In this document: positions 1-8,580 of the stretch, piece after piece
Position numbering within the stretch: position 1 is the stretch's first letter
Layout: the number at the start of each line of letters is the position of its first letter
NCBI RefSeq assembly: GCF_002192415.1
Contig: NZ_CP021780.1
Span: forward strand, 3,658,001-3,722,000
DNA: 64,000 bases
Source: Paenibacillus donghaensis
GTDB taxonomy: Bacteria; Bacillota; Bacilli; Paenibacillales; Paenibacillaceae
Direction of reading: 5' to 3'
The notes under the pieces: generated by a model
Told to the model about the DNA's origin: nothing
Database searches by the model: none
What the model saw: the letters and a program-made list of their open reading frames with translations, nothing else
Translations under genes and position numbers: made by a program

Positions 1-115
1 TGTTCACAGGCACATCCAGACGCTTCAGAATTGTAATGATCTCTTTACTGCTCATGTTCAATGACTTCGCGTACTCATAAACGCGTAGTTTATCTTTATT
101 ATCTTCTTTAGTCAA
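1..115 (-). CDS. infB: Translation initiation factor IF-2, N-terminal fragment
   Basis: Only the first 38 codons are in the window; the gene runs off the left edge. The translation begins MTKEDNKDKLRVYEYAKSLN and continues with a short helical IF2_N domain (S-K-E-I-I-T-I-L-K-R-L), which is typical of Bacillus-type IF-2. The chosen start is TTG, preceded by GGAGG about eight bases upstream. It overlaps the last 8 bases of ylxQ, which fits the conserved rimP-nusA-ylxR-ylxQ-infB operon. IF-2 is the GTPase that brings initiator fMet-tRNA to the 30S subunit and promotes subunit joining; its GTPase domain lies outside the window. Confidence 0.9.
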   Translation of the reverse strand, partial: MTKEDNKDKLRVYEYAKSLNMSSKEIITILKRLDVPVN

Positions 116-431
116 TAACTCCACCTCCGACAGTATCTCCAAGCACTCTGGAGATCATTTCCGCGAATCCTTTATCCGTAACGGCCAGCACAACGCGCTG
201 ATCCTTACCAATACTTGCACCGAGGCTGTCCCGGTGAAATGCGATTACTAGTGGAATATCGTAGGTTCCGCATTTATCACGGAACTTTTTTTGGGTATTA
301 TCTGAAGCGTCACCTGCCAGAACGACCAGCTTCGCCTCTGAAGACCGCACTGCCTTAAGTACAGCCTCATCGCCGGTGACAATCTTGCCTGCTCTCATCG
401 CAAGCCCTAAATAAGAAAGTGCCTTACTCAT
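108..431 (-). CDS. ylxQ: L7Ae/L30e/S12e/Gadd45 family RNA-binding protein YlxQ
   Basis: A 107-residue protein starting MSKALSYLGLAMRAGKIVTG, a hallmark of the bacterial YlxQ/L7Ae-like family, with the conserved A-x-R-A-G-K-I-x-x-G-x-x-x-V segment near the N-terminus. Family members bind kink-turn RNA; the exact cellular partner is not settled. The start at 431 is chosen over upstream codons because homologues begin at this Met. It overlaps the end of rnpM by 8 bases and the start of infB by 8, so translation in this operon is probably coupled. Confidence 0.93.
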   Translation of the reverse strand: MSKALSYLGLAMRAGKIVTGDEAVLKAVRSSEAKLVVLAGDASDNTQKKFRDKCGTYDIPLVIAFHRDSLGASIGKDQRVVLAVTDKGFAEMISRVLGDTVGGGVID

Positions 432-732
432 TGTCCTCACTATCCTTCGCTGCCAAAAACTGTTCCTCCACGGAAACAAAGTCCCGGGCCAGCTGGGCAT
501 AGATTTCAGGACTCACCTGACATTTAAGTGCTCTGTCAAATGCTTTGGTCTTTTGTGCCAGCTTGAAATACTCCAGCTTGCCGCAGATATATGCGCCGCG
601 CCCGGACTTCTTGCCTGTCAGGTCGATAAGCACTTCACCCTCGGGGGTTCTGACCACACGGATCAGCTCCTTCTTGGGCATCATCTCCTGACTGGCGACG
701 CATTTGCGCAGCGGCACCTTACGTTGCTTCAT
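424..732 (-). CDS. rnpM: RNase P modulator RnpM (YlxR family)
   Basis: A 102-residue basic protein starting MKQRKVPLRKCVASQEMMPK. The R-K-C-V-A-S and G-R-G-A-Y-I-C-G motifs identify the YlxR/DUF448 family. In B. subtilis this protein has been described as RnpM, which binds the RNase P RNA and tunes its activity; that role is taken from the family, not seen here. It lies between nusA and ylxQ in the usual operon order and overlaps ylxQ by 8 bases. Confidence 0.92.
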   Translation of the reverse strand: MKQRKVPLRKCVASQEMMPKKELIRVVRTPEGEVLIDLTGKKSGRGAYICGKLEYFKLAQKTKAFDRALKCQVSPEIYAQLARDFVSVEEQFLAAKDSEDNE

Positions 733-759
733 CTTAAACCTCCCGCCTTAACAGGATAA

Positions 760-1857
760 TTAGTCAATAGAGACGGAATCCTGATGCATTTCATCAATGG
801 AAGTGCGCGGTCTGCCGTATTCCTGCTCCGCCTGGGTTTCGCTCTTGATGTCGATCTTCCAGCCGGTAAGTTTGGCGGCGAGGCGCGCATTCTGTCCCTT
901 GATCCCAATGGCCAGCGACAGCTGGTAATCAGGAACAATGACCCGGGCCATCTTCTCGGCTTCAAACACCTGAACCTCAAGCACCTTCGACGGGCTGAGT
1001 GCATTGGCCACATATTCCTGCACAAGCTCGGAATAACGGACAATGTCAATCTTCTCGCCGCGCAGCTCGGTAACAATGGTCTGAACACGCGTGCCTCTCG
1101 GACCCACACACGAGCCGACCGGGTCTACTTCAGGATTGCGTGAGTACACAGCAATCTTGGAGCGGAAGCCGGCTTCGCGGGCTACGGAGCGGATCTCAAC
1201 GACCCCGTCGAAGATCTCGGGAACCTCAAGCTCGAACAGACGCTTCAGCAGACCGGGATGACTGCGGGACAACATGATCTGCGGCCCTTTGGTCGTATTC
1301 TCCACCTTGGTGATATAAGCCTTGATGCGCTCGCTCTGCTTGAACTTCTCACCCGGCATCAGCTCGCTCAGCGGCAGAACCGCTTCGATTTTGCCAAGGT
1401 CGATGTAAATGTTCCGCATATCCTGACGCTGTACAAGCCCTGTAACGATATCATCTTCCTTGTCGATAAACGCGTTATAGATAAGTCCGCGCTCAGCCTC
1501 GCGAATGCGCTGGGTAACGACCTGCTTCGCCGTCTGGGCGGCAATACGCCCGAAATCACGCGGCGTCACTTCAAGCTCGGCGATATCCTCCAGCTGAAAA
1601 TGCGGGTTGATCTCCCTGGCGGAAGGAAGCGAGATCTCGGTCCGGATATCAAGAACCTCTTCCACGATGAGCTTGCGGGCATAAACCTTGATAACACCGG
1701 TGTTGCGGTTCATGTCTACCCGCACGTTCTGTGCAGCATTGAAATTGCGTTTATAGCTGGAGATCAGCGCAGCTTCAATGGCTTCAAACAGCACATCCTT
1801 GCTGATGCCTTTCTCCCTTTCCAGTTCATTCATAGCATCAATAAACTCCATACTCAT
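760..1857 (-). CDS. nusA: Transcription termination/antitermination factor NusA
   Basis: A 365-residue protein of the short Firmicutes type, without the extra C-terminal acidic repeats of E. coli NusA. In order it shows an N-terminal RNA-polymerase-binding domain (about 1-125, begins MSMEFIDAMNELEREKGISK), an S1 domain (about 137-205), and tandem KH domains with the G-P-R-G-T-R-V and G-I-K-G-Q-N-A-R-L-A motifs. It binds RNA polymerase and nascent RNA and stimulates pausing and intrinsic termination. The ATG is preceded by AGGGGG. It is the second gene of the operon that starts at the promoter near 2480. Confidence 0.97.
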   Translation of the reverse strand: MSMEFIDAMNELEREKGISKDVLFEAIEAALISSYKRNFNAAQNVRVDMNRNTGVIKVYARKLIVEEVLDIRTEISLPSAREINPHFQLEDIAELEVTPRDFGRIAAQTAKQVVTQRIREAERGLIYNAFIDKEDDIVTGLVQRQDMRNIYIDLGKIEAVLPLSELMPGEKFKQSERIKAYITKVENTTKGPQIMLSRSHPGLLKRLFELEVPEIFDGVVEIRSVAREAGFRSKIAVYSRNPEVDPVGSCVGPRGTRVQTIVTELRGEKIDIVRYSELVQEYVANALSPSKVLEVQVFEAEKMARVIVPDYQLSLAIGIKGQNARLAAKLTGWKIDIKSETQAEQEYGRPRTSIDEMHQDSVSID

Positions 1858-1883
1858 GAAATTCCGGTCCCCCTTTCAGTACA

Positions 1884-2351
1884 TTAAAAAATAATGGCCA
1901 ATCTCGCACTGGCGACTCTGGCATACGGTACCACATGTTGTTTCTTGCCCGCGGAGATGAGCAGCTCCTCATTCTCGAACGAGAGCAAACGGCCTTCGAA
2001 TTCCTTCATTCCCTGGATCGGCTCATAAACAGTCACGTATACATCCTTGCCTACCGCCTTCGCCACATCTGCAGCTTTCTTCAGCGGACGTTCCGCTCCC
2101 GGCGAGGAGACCTCAAGGAAATAGGCCTCGGGTATAGGATCGTTGTCGTCCAGCAATTGACTGAAATATTCGCTGATGCTTCCGCAGTCATCAATATCGA
2201 TGCCGCCTTCCTTATCTACGAATATGCGCAGAAACCAATTGGAGCCTTCCTTTACGTATTCGACGTCCACCAGTTCGAAACCATGGTCGCCCAGATAGGG
2301 CCCCAGCATCTGCTCTACTGTTTCTTTAATTTTGGATTTGGGTGTGCTCAA
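1884..2351 (-). CDS. rimP: Ribosome maturation factor RimP
   Basis: A 155-residue protein (L/M-STPKSKIKETVEQML...) of the RimP/YlxS family, needed for 30S subunit maturation. Key segments are G-F-E-L-V-D-V-E-Y and the P-G-A-E-R-P-L-K motif. The start is set at TTG 2351 because a perfect GGAGGT sits nine bases upstream; codons further upstream have no ribosome site and no family match. It is the first gene of the rimP-nusA-rnpM-ylxQ-infB operon. Confidence 0.94.
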   Translation of the reverse strand: MSTPKSKIKETVEQMLGPYLGDHGFELVDVEYVKEGSNWFLRIFVDKEGGIDIDDCGSISEYFSQLLDDNDPIPEAYFLEVSSPGAERPLKKAADVAKAVGKDVYVTVYEPIQGMKEFEGRLLSFENEELLISAGKKQHVVPYARVASARLAIIF

Positions 2352-2397
2352 AAGAAAATAACCTCCACGAACTTGTCTTTTGCTATATACCAAAGAT

Positions 2398-2421
2398 AAA
2401 GAGTGGGTTTCCCCACTCTTT
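2398..2421 (-). promoter_or_regulatory. Perfect hairpin in the rimP-nusA leader
   Basis: A 10-bp perfect stem (AAAGAGTGGG / CCCACTCTTT) with a 4-base loop lies in the 5' leader, between the promoter and the rimP ribosome site. On the minus strand the stem is followed by ATCTTTGG, which is only weakly T-rich. It could be a weak terminator (polC read-through or attenuation of the nusA operon) or an mRNA-stabilising leader structure. The choice between these is inference. Confidence 0.6.
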
Positions 2422-2454
2422 ACACAACGGACTTATCTCATTATTACCAAAAAA

Positions 2455-2483
2455 ATTATACCATAGTGCGTAGGCACTGACAA
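2455..2483 (-). promoter_or_regulatory. Sigma-A promoter of the rimP-nusA-infB operon
   Basis: Read on the minus strand: -35 TTGTCA (2478-2483), a 17-base spacer, and -10 TATAAT (2455-2460, perfect consensus). It lies between the polC stop and rimP and points toward rimP. Transcription should start near 2448, giving a leader of about 95 bases that contains the hairpin at 2398-2421. Confidence 0.88.
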
Positions 2484-2528
2484 GTGCCAGCCCTTGACTG
2501 CCTATTGAAACAGGCCGTAAGCAGGCGA

Positions 2529-5500
2529 TCAGAACAGGGAAAGCTGGTTGCTCTCGGGCAAGCCGCGGAAGCAGCCCATTCCGGTCAGAAGCTCCACAAT
2601 AGTCTTGCTGGCCTTGGATTTCTGCTGGAAATCCTCAATCGAAAGGAACTCTCCGGCGTCCTTGGCGGCGGCGATATTATAGGCCGCATTCTCCCCGATT
2701 CCCGCCAGCGCGGAGAACGGAGGAATCAGGCTCTTGCCGTCCACAATAAAGGTATCGGCTTCGGAGCGGTAGAGGTCAATATTCTTGAAGGCGAAGCCGC
2801 GCGCAGTCATTTCCAGTGCCATTTCGAGAATCGGCAGCATCGCCTTCTCCTTCGGCAGCGCCTGGAAGCCCTTCTGCTCAATCTCAACGATCTGGCGGCC
2901 GATGGCTTCATAGCCCTTGCAGCAGAGATCAATATCGAAATCAGCTGCCCTTACCGTAAAGTAGGTCGCATAATATTCGATCGGATAATACAGCTTGAAG
3001 TAGGCAGTACGGACGGCGGAAATGACATAAGCGGCCGCATGCGCTTTTGGAAACATGTATTGGATCTTAAGGCAAGAATCAATGTACCACTGCGGCACCT
3101 TGCATTTCTTCATTTCATCGATCCACTCGGGAGGCAGACCCTTCCCTTTACGCACACTTTCCGTAATCTTAAAGGCCAGCCCTGCGTCCATGCCTGCCTT
3201 ATAAATCAGGAAGAGCATGATGTCATCGCGGCAGCCAATTACGGTCTTGATGTTGCAGGTGTTGTTCTTGATCAGATCCTGCGCATTCCCCAGCCACACG
3301 CCGGTGCCGTGGGACAGCCCCGAAATCTGCAGCAGATCGGCGAAGGTGGAGGGCTGTGCTTCCACAAGCATCTGGCGCACGAACCTGGTGCCCATCTCCG
3401 GCACGCCGTAGGTGGCTACCGGTGTACGGATCTGCTCCGGTCTTACACCCAGCGAATCCGTGGAGTTGAACATGCTCATCACCTTGGGATCGTTCATTGG
3501 AATAGACGTCGGATCGACCCCGGTCAGATCCTGCAGCATCCGCATCATGGTCGGATCATCGTGACCGAGGATATCAAGCTTCAGCAGGTTGGCGTCGAAG
3601 GCGTGATAGTCAAAGTGTGTCGTCTTCCACTCGGATGTGACATCATCCGCCGGGTACTGCACAGGTGTAATATCTTCAATCTCCATATAATCAGGTAAGA
3701 CAACAATCCCGCCGGGATGCTGGCCGGTGCTGCGCTTGACGCCTGTGCAGCCTGCCGCGAGACGCCCAACCTCCGCTCCGCGCCAGCGCTTCTGGTGATG
3801 CTCCTCATATTTCTTCGCGAATCCAAATGCGGTCTTCTCAGCTACCGTACCAATCGTACCCGCCCTGAACACATTGTCCGGTCCAAACAGCACCTTCGTG
3901 TAGTTATGGGCATTCGGCTGATACGCCCCCGAGAAGTTAAGGTCAATATCGGGAACCTTGTCGCCCTTGAACCCGAGGAACGTCTCGAACGGAATATCCT
4001 GCCCTTCACCGGTCAGCTTGCCTCCGCAGTCGGGGCAGGTTTTGTCAGGCAGGTCGAAGCCGCTGGGCACACTGCCGTCCAGGAACCATTCACTGTGCCG
4101 GCATTCTGCGTTGCGGCAGATATAATGCGCCGGCAGCGGGTTAACTTCGGAGATGCCGAGGAAGGTCGCGACCACCGAGGAGCCTACGGAACCACGGGAA
4201 CCTACGAGATAACCGTCCTGATTGGATTTTTTAACCAAGCGCTCCGAGATCAGATAGTTGGCCGAGAAGCCGTATTTGATAATCGGCGCGAGTTCTTTTT
4301 CCAGACGCGCTATAACCACCTCAGGCAGCTCCTCGCCATAAATCGACTTCGCTGTGTTGTAGCAGGTCTCGCGGATCTCCTCGTCGGCACCGTCGATAAT
4401 GGGCGTGTACAGCTTCTCCGGGAACAGCTCCAGCTCCTCGAAGCGCTCAGCCAGCTCAACGGTGTTCTTAACGACTACCTCAAAGGACTTCTCGCTGCCA
4501 AGGAATTCGAATTCCTCCAGCATCTCCTCGGTAGTGCGGAAATGGGCATCCGGCTTGCGCTGGTCCTTCAGCGGGCTGAACCCGGTAATGCCATTGATCG
4601 TGATGTCCCGGAACAGCTTGTCGCGCGGCTCCAGATAGTGCACGTTGCCGGTGGCAATGACCGGCTTGTTCAGCTGCTCGCCAATCTCGCAGACCTTGCG
4701 CAGCGAAGCGCGCAGCTCGTCCGGACTCGCCACAAATCCCTTGTCCACCAGATGCATATACATCGTCAGCGGCTGGATCTCCAGCACATCGTAGAACTGA
4801 GCCACTTCTGTAGCTTCCTCCACGGTTTTGTTCAGCACGGCTTCAAAAAACTCGCCCCGCTCACAACCCGATATAATCAGCAAACCGTCCCGCAGCTCCT
4901 CCAGCTTGGACTTCGGAATACAAGGCACTCGTTTGAAATATTGAGTATGCGAGAGAGAAATCAGCTTGTACAGATTCTTCTTGCCGGTCTGATTCAGCGC
5001 ATAGATACAGCAGTGGAACGGGCGGGCAGTGGACAGATCATTCCCTACATAATCGTTCAGCCGCTCCAGCCGGGTCATGTTCTTCAGCTTCTCGGCGTCA
5101 GCCAGCAGGCCGGTCAGAATCCCCCCTAGCGCCACGGTATCGTCAATCGCACGGTGATGACTCTCCAGCAGCACTTTGTACTTGTCGGCCAGGGTATTCA
5201 GCCTGTGGTTCTTCATCTTCGGGAATAGCAGCCGTGCCAGCTCCAGCGTATCCAGCGAAGGGTTCTGCAGCGTGGGCAATCCCAGCTTGAGCAGCGAGGC
5301 CTGAATGAAACCCATATCGAATCTGGCATTATGCGCCACCAGAATGCTGTCGCCCACGAAATCAACGAAGCCATGCAGCACCGGCTCCAGATCAGGAGCA
5401 TCCCTGACCATTTCATCGGTGATATTGGTGAGTTGCTGGATATGGTAAGGAATCTTCTCATGCGGGTTAACAAAAGTCGAGTAACGGCCGAGTTCCTTGC

Positions 5501-6851
5501 CCTCGGACATTTTGATCGCCGCCAGCTCCGTAATATTGTTGCGGGTAATCGACAGACCGGTGGTCTCGATATCGAACACGACATAGGTAGCTGTCTTCAG
5601 GTCCAGCGGCTGGGCATTCTCCACAATATTCACCGAGTCATTGACCACATTGGCTTCTACGCCATAGAGCATCTTGATCTTGTTCTTATGCGCCGAATGG
5701 TTGGCATCCGGGAAAGACTGCACCCCGCCGTGGTCCGTGACCGCAATCGCCTGATGGCCCCATCTGGCGGCCGTCTTGATATACGCGTCGATTGTAGCCA
5801 CCGCGTCCATCGTGCTCATCGTGGTATGCAGGTGGAACTCCACCCGTTTCTGCGGAGCGTTGTCCTTGCGGGCAACAGGCGCTTTTACCTCAGAGAGATC
5901 CGAAGGGATCATCACCAGCTCCGGAATCTGCATAAACCGGTCGTATTCCACCTTGCCGCGAGCTCTAACCCATTTGCCGTTGGCCAGCTGACTCATGATC
6001 TTCAGGTCTTCCTTAGTCTTGGCGAACATCTTCATCTGCAGCGAATCACTGAAATCGGTCAGACTGTAGGTGAACAAGGTACTGCCGTTGCGCAGCTCCT
6101 TGCGGTCCAGGCCAAAAATCGTGCCCTGAATCGTAATCTTCTTCTCTTCGTCCTGAATATCGACAATTGGAACCGGCGGTTCCTTGATCTCATAACCCAC
6201 CTGCAGACGCACCACTTCATTCGGATCGCCTTCCTCTTCCGAGCTCTCCGGCTCAGAAGCGGTCATCAGCTCAACCAGCTCACGTTCCTCCTGCTGAACC
6301 TTTTGCTGCAGCTCTTCGTATACGTTAACCGGAGTCTCATGCTCCGCCATTTGCACCTTAACTTTAAGCACAAGCCCGAAATATTTCTCATAAAAGCGGA
6401 TTATCGCCCCGTCGATGCCTTTTTTGCGCGCCAGCGTAAGGGAAGTGGAATCACTCATCGTCAGCAGCAGCGTGCCGTCCTTCAGCTCCTGAACGGAGCG
6501 GGTCAGCCACCCGTTGACCGAAGGAATCTCGCGGTGCACCCACTCCAGAAACAATGCCCAGTATTCGGCCACCAAGTCCGCTCTATCCACCTGCTCATCA
6601 TATTGAAACAGGAAGCTTACTTTGGCAATATGCTGCAGCTTCTCCCGCATTCTGAGGCAAAAGGTGCGGTACACCTGAGCCGGAACAAGCGTCTCCTTGA
6701 AGATTACAATCTGCCAGTCCCGGTTGCCCCGACTGATCTCCACCCGTTCAATCCTGCCATCCAAAAAGTAGGGATCTATCAGCGCAGGCGGTATTTCCCC
6801 TTGCTTCATCAAGAGCTCGAACCTTTTTCTTCTCTCCGTGTTCTGTTCCAT
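2529..6851 (-). CDS. polC: DNA polymerase III alpha subunit, PolC type
   Basis: A 1440-residue replicative polymerase, the usual length for Firmicutes PolC. Domains in order: N-terminal region and OB fold, PHP domain (E-F-H-L-H-T-T-M-S, about residue 337), a DEDD proofreading exonuclease inserted in the PHP domain (V-F-D-I-E-T-T-G-L-S, about 423; H-N-A-R-F-D), a zinc-binding C-x4-C...C-x2-C segment, and the catalytic palm with P-D-I-D-L-N-F-S near residue 967. It is the leading-strand polymerase with built-in 3'-5' exonuclease. The start is preceded by GGTGGGGGG. A TATAAT lies at 7004-7009 upstream but has no good -35, so a separate promoter is only possible. Confidence 0.98.
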   Translation of the reverse strand: MEQNTERRKRFELLMKQGEIPPALIDPYFLDGRIERVEISRGNRDWQIVIFKETLVPAQVYRTFCLRMREKLQHIAKVSFLFQYDEQVDRADLVAEYWALFLEWVHREIPSVNGWLTRSVQELKDGTLLLTMSDSTSLTLARKKGIDGAIIRFYEKYFGLVLKVKVQMAEHETPVNVYEELQQKVQQEERELVELMTASEPESSEEEGDPNEVVRLQVGYEIKEPPVPIVDIQDEEKKITIQGTIFGLDRKELRNGSTLFTYSLTDFSDSLQMKMFAKTKEDLKIMSQLANGKWVRARGKVEYDRFMQIPELVMIPSDLSEVKAPVARKDNAPQKRVEFHLHTTMSTMDAVATIDAYIKTAARWGHQAIAVTDHGGVQSFPDANHSAHKNKIKMLYGVEANVVNDSVNIVENAQPLDLKTATYVVFDIETTGLSITRNNITELAAIKMSEGKELGRYSTFVNPHEKIPYHIQQLTNITDEMVRDAPDLEPVLHGFVDFVGDSILVAHNARFDMGFIQASLLKLGLPTLQNPSLDTLELARLLFPKMKNHRLNTLADKYKVLLESHHRAIDDTVALGGILTGLLADAEKLKNMTRLERLNDYVGNDLSTARPFHCCIYALNQTGKKNLYKLISLSHTQYFKRVPCIPKSKLEELRDGLLIISGCERGEFFEAVLNKTVEEATEVAQFYDVLEIQPLTMYMHLVDKGFVASPDELRASLRKVCEIGEQLNKPVIATGNVHYLEPRDKLFRDITINGITGFSPLKDQRKPDAHFRTTEEMLEEFEFLGSEKSFEVVVKNTVELAERFEELELFPEKLYTPIIDGADEEIRETCYNTAKSIYGEELPEVVIARLEKELAPIIKYGFSANYLISERLVKKSNQDGYLVGSRGSVGSSVVATFLGISEVNPLPAHYICRNAECRHSEWFLDGSVPSGFDLPDKTCPDCGGKLTGEGQDIPFETFLGFKGDKVPDIDLNFSGAYQPNAHNYTKVLFGPDNVFRAGTIGTVAEKTAFGFAKKYEEHHQKRWRGAEVGRLAAGCTGVKRSTGQHPGGIVVLPDYMEIEDITPVQYPADDVTSEWKTTHFDYHAFDANLLKLDILGHDDPTMMRMLQDLTGVDPTSIPMNDPKVMSMFNSTDSLGVRPEQIRTPVATYGVPEMGTRFVRQMLVEAQPSTFADLLQISGLSHGTGVWLGNAQDLIKNNTCNIKTVIGCRDDIMLFLIYKAGMDAGLAFKITESVRKGKGLPPEWIDEMKKCKVPQWYIDSCLKIQYMFPKAHAAAYVISAVRTAYFKLYYPIEYYATYFTVRAADFDIDLCCKGYEAIGRQIVEIEQKGFQALPKEKAMLPILEMALEMTARGFAFKNIDLYRSEADTFIVDGKSLIPPFSALAGIGENAAYNIAAAKDAGEFLSIEDFQQKSKASKTIVELLTGMGCFRGLPESNQLSLF

Positions 6852-7041
6852 GCTTTCCCCCCACCTTACTAGAACCTTGCCGGAAGCAACTCTATGAAAA
6901 TAAAGATATAACTAGTCAGCTCTGCCGCAAAGATGATAAAAAGCTCCCGGCCACAAAAAGCACTTGGGTGTTTATGCCCGCCGACTCCTCTGCCAGAAGC
7001 TATATTATACTCCTAAACGACTATCAATGGTTACTCCGCTA

Positions 7042-8490
7042 TTAATAAGCCTTGGCAAATACCACCGTATGCTGGGCAGGTTCGCCGCAGCAGATGCAGA
7101 CCTGCTTGGTTTCTGCCGGGTTAAACGGAATGTTGCGACTGGTAGCGCCAGTCTCTTCCTTCACCTGTGCTTCACATGCGTCCGAGCCGCACCAGCCGGC
7201 CAGGGCGAAACCGCGTTTCTGCTCCATCGAGGCATTCATCTCTTCCAGCGTATCTACGGAATAGAAGTGATCCTCCCGGAATTTCAGCGCACGCTCGAAC
7301 ATCTCCTGATGCACCTGCGCAAGCAAGGTCTTGATTTCTTCTACCAGGTTGTCCTGCTGTACAATCTTCTTCTCGCCGCTGACGCGGGAGACCAGCACGC
7401 AGACTCCGTTCTCCATATCACGCGGGCCCAGCTCCAGACGGATTGGCACACCGCGCATTTCGTATTCATTAAACTTCCAGCCTGGAGTCACATCGGCACG
7501 GTCGTCGACACCCACGCGCACACCAGCAACCTTCAGCTCCTGGAACAGCTCATCGGTCCGTCCAATTACCGCTTCACGGGTCTTCGGAGGTCCAATCGGA
7601 ATCATGATCACCTGGGTAGGCGCTACCTTAGGCGGCAGGACCAGACCACGGTCATCCCCATGCACCATGATCAGCGAGCCGATCAGGCGGGTGGTTGTGC
7701 CCCATGAGGTTGTATGCGCATATTCGAGCACATTGTCACGGTTCAGATAGTTGATGTCAAAGGCAACGGCAAATTTGGTACCCAAATAATGCGAGGTAGC
7801 CGCCTGCACCGCACGCCCGTCCTTCATCATGGCTTCAATGGAATAGGTATCCACCGCTCCGGCGAACCGCTCCGAAGGGGTCTTCTGGCCGGTAATTACC
7901 GGAATTGCCAGATAGGTCTCTACGAAATCACGGTAGTTGTCCAGCATCGCCATCGTCTCTGCACGGGCTTCCTCTTCGTTCTCATGGGCGGTATGCCCCT
8001 CCTGCCACAGGAACTCTGTGGTGCGGATGAACGGCAGCGTACGCTTCTCCCAGCGCACTACATTGGCCCACTGGTTGATCAGCACCGGCAGGTCACGGTA
8101 AGACTGAATCCATTTCGAATACATATGTCCGAACATGGTTTCCGAGGTTGGACGGACCGCCAGGCGCTCCTCCAGCTTGTCCCCGCCGGCTTCAGTTACC
8201 CAAGGCAGCTCAGGGTTGAAGCCTTCAATATGATCCTTCTCCTTCTGGAAGAAGCTCTCCGGGATAAACAGCGGGAAATAGGCATTGCGGTGCCCGGTCG
8301 CTTTCAGACGACGGTTCATTTCCTCCTGGATATGCTCCCAGATTTCATAGCCGTCCGGCTTGAAAACGATACAGCCGCGTACCGGAGAATAGTCCATCAG
8401 GTCCGCTTTTTTGATCACATCAATGTACCAGCGTGAGAAATCTTCCGCCTGCGGCGTAATTTCGGTTACGAATTGTTTATCTTTTGCCAT
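7042..8490 (-). CDS. proS: Prolyl-tRNA synthetase (short, archaeal/eukaryote-like type)
   Basis: A 481-residue class II aminoacyl-tRNA synthetase starting MAKDKQFVTEITPQAEDFSR. It lacks the large editing insertion found in most bacterial ProRS and matches the shorter archaeal-like form: R-P-T-S-E-T-M (motif 2 region), W-Q-E-G-H-T-A-H, and a C-terminal zinc-binding region with C-x(n)-C-I-C-C-G. It charges tRNA-Pro. The start at 8490 is chosen because AGGAGG lies about 11 bases upstream. B. subtilis has the long form at this position, so the isoform differs while the locus is conserved. No T-box leader was seen in the 90 bases upstream. Confidence 0.95.
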   Translation of the reverse strand: MAKDKQFVTEITPQAEDFSRWYIDVIKKADLMDYSPVRGCIVFKPDGYEIWEHIQEEMNRRLKATGHRNAYFPLFIPESFFQKEKDHIEGFNPELPWVTEAGGDKLEERLAVRPTSETMFGHMYSKWIQSYRDLPVLINQWANVVRWEKRTLPFIRTTEFLWQEGHTAHENEEEARAETMAMLDNYRDFVETYLAIPVITGQKTPSERFAGAVDTYSIEAMMKDGRAVQAATSHYLGTKFAVAFDINYLNRDNVLEYAHTTSWGTTTRLIGSLIMVHGDDRGLVLPPKVAPTQVIMIPIGPPKTREAVIGRTDELFQELKVAGVRVGVDDRADVTPGWKFNEYEMRGVPIRLELGPRDMENGVCVLVSRVSGEKKIVQQDNLVEEIKTLLAQVHQEMFERALKFREDHFYSVDTLEEMNASMEQKRGFALAGWCGSDACEAQVKEETGATSRNIPFNPAETKQVCICCGEPAQHTVVFAKAY

Positions 8491-8580
8491 GTAAAGGAAT
8501 TCCTCCTGAATAGAAACAGCAGGACCCCGCTTCTGCAAGGAGGGCCTGTGCTTCTGTGTAAATAGATTCTGAGCAATGAT

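Noticed and set aside
2484..3698. Long plus-strand frames opposite polC, flhA, dxr and others
   Set aside because: They are antisense shadows of conserved genes, lack ribosome sites and show no family features.
6852..7041. Promoter or terminator in the proS-polC gap
   Set aside because: TATAAT at 7004-7009 lacks a -35 at proper spacing, and no inverted repeat with a T-run was found.
8491..8580. T-box leader for proS
   Set aside because: The gap is only 90 bases and no T-box sequence or antiterminator fold could be seen.
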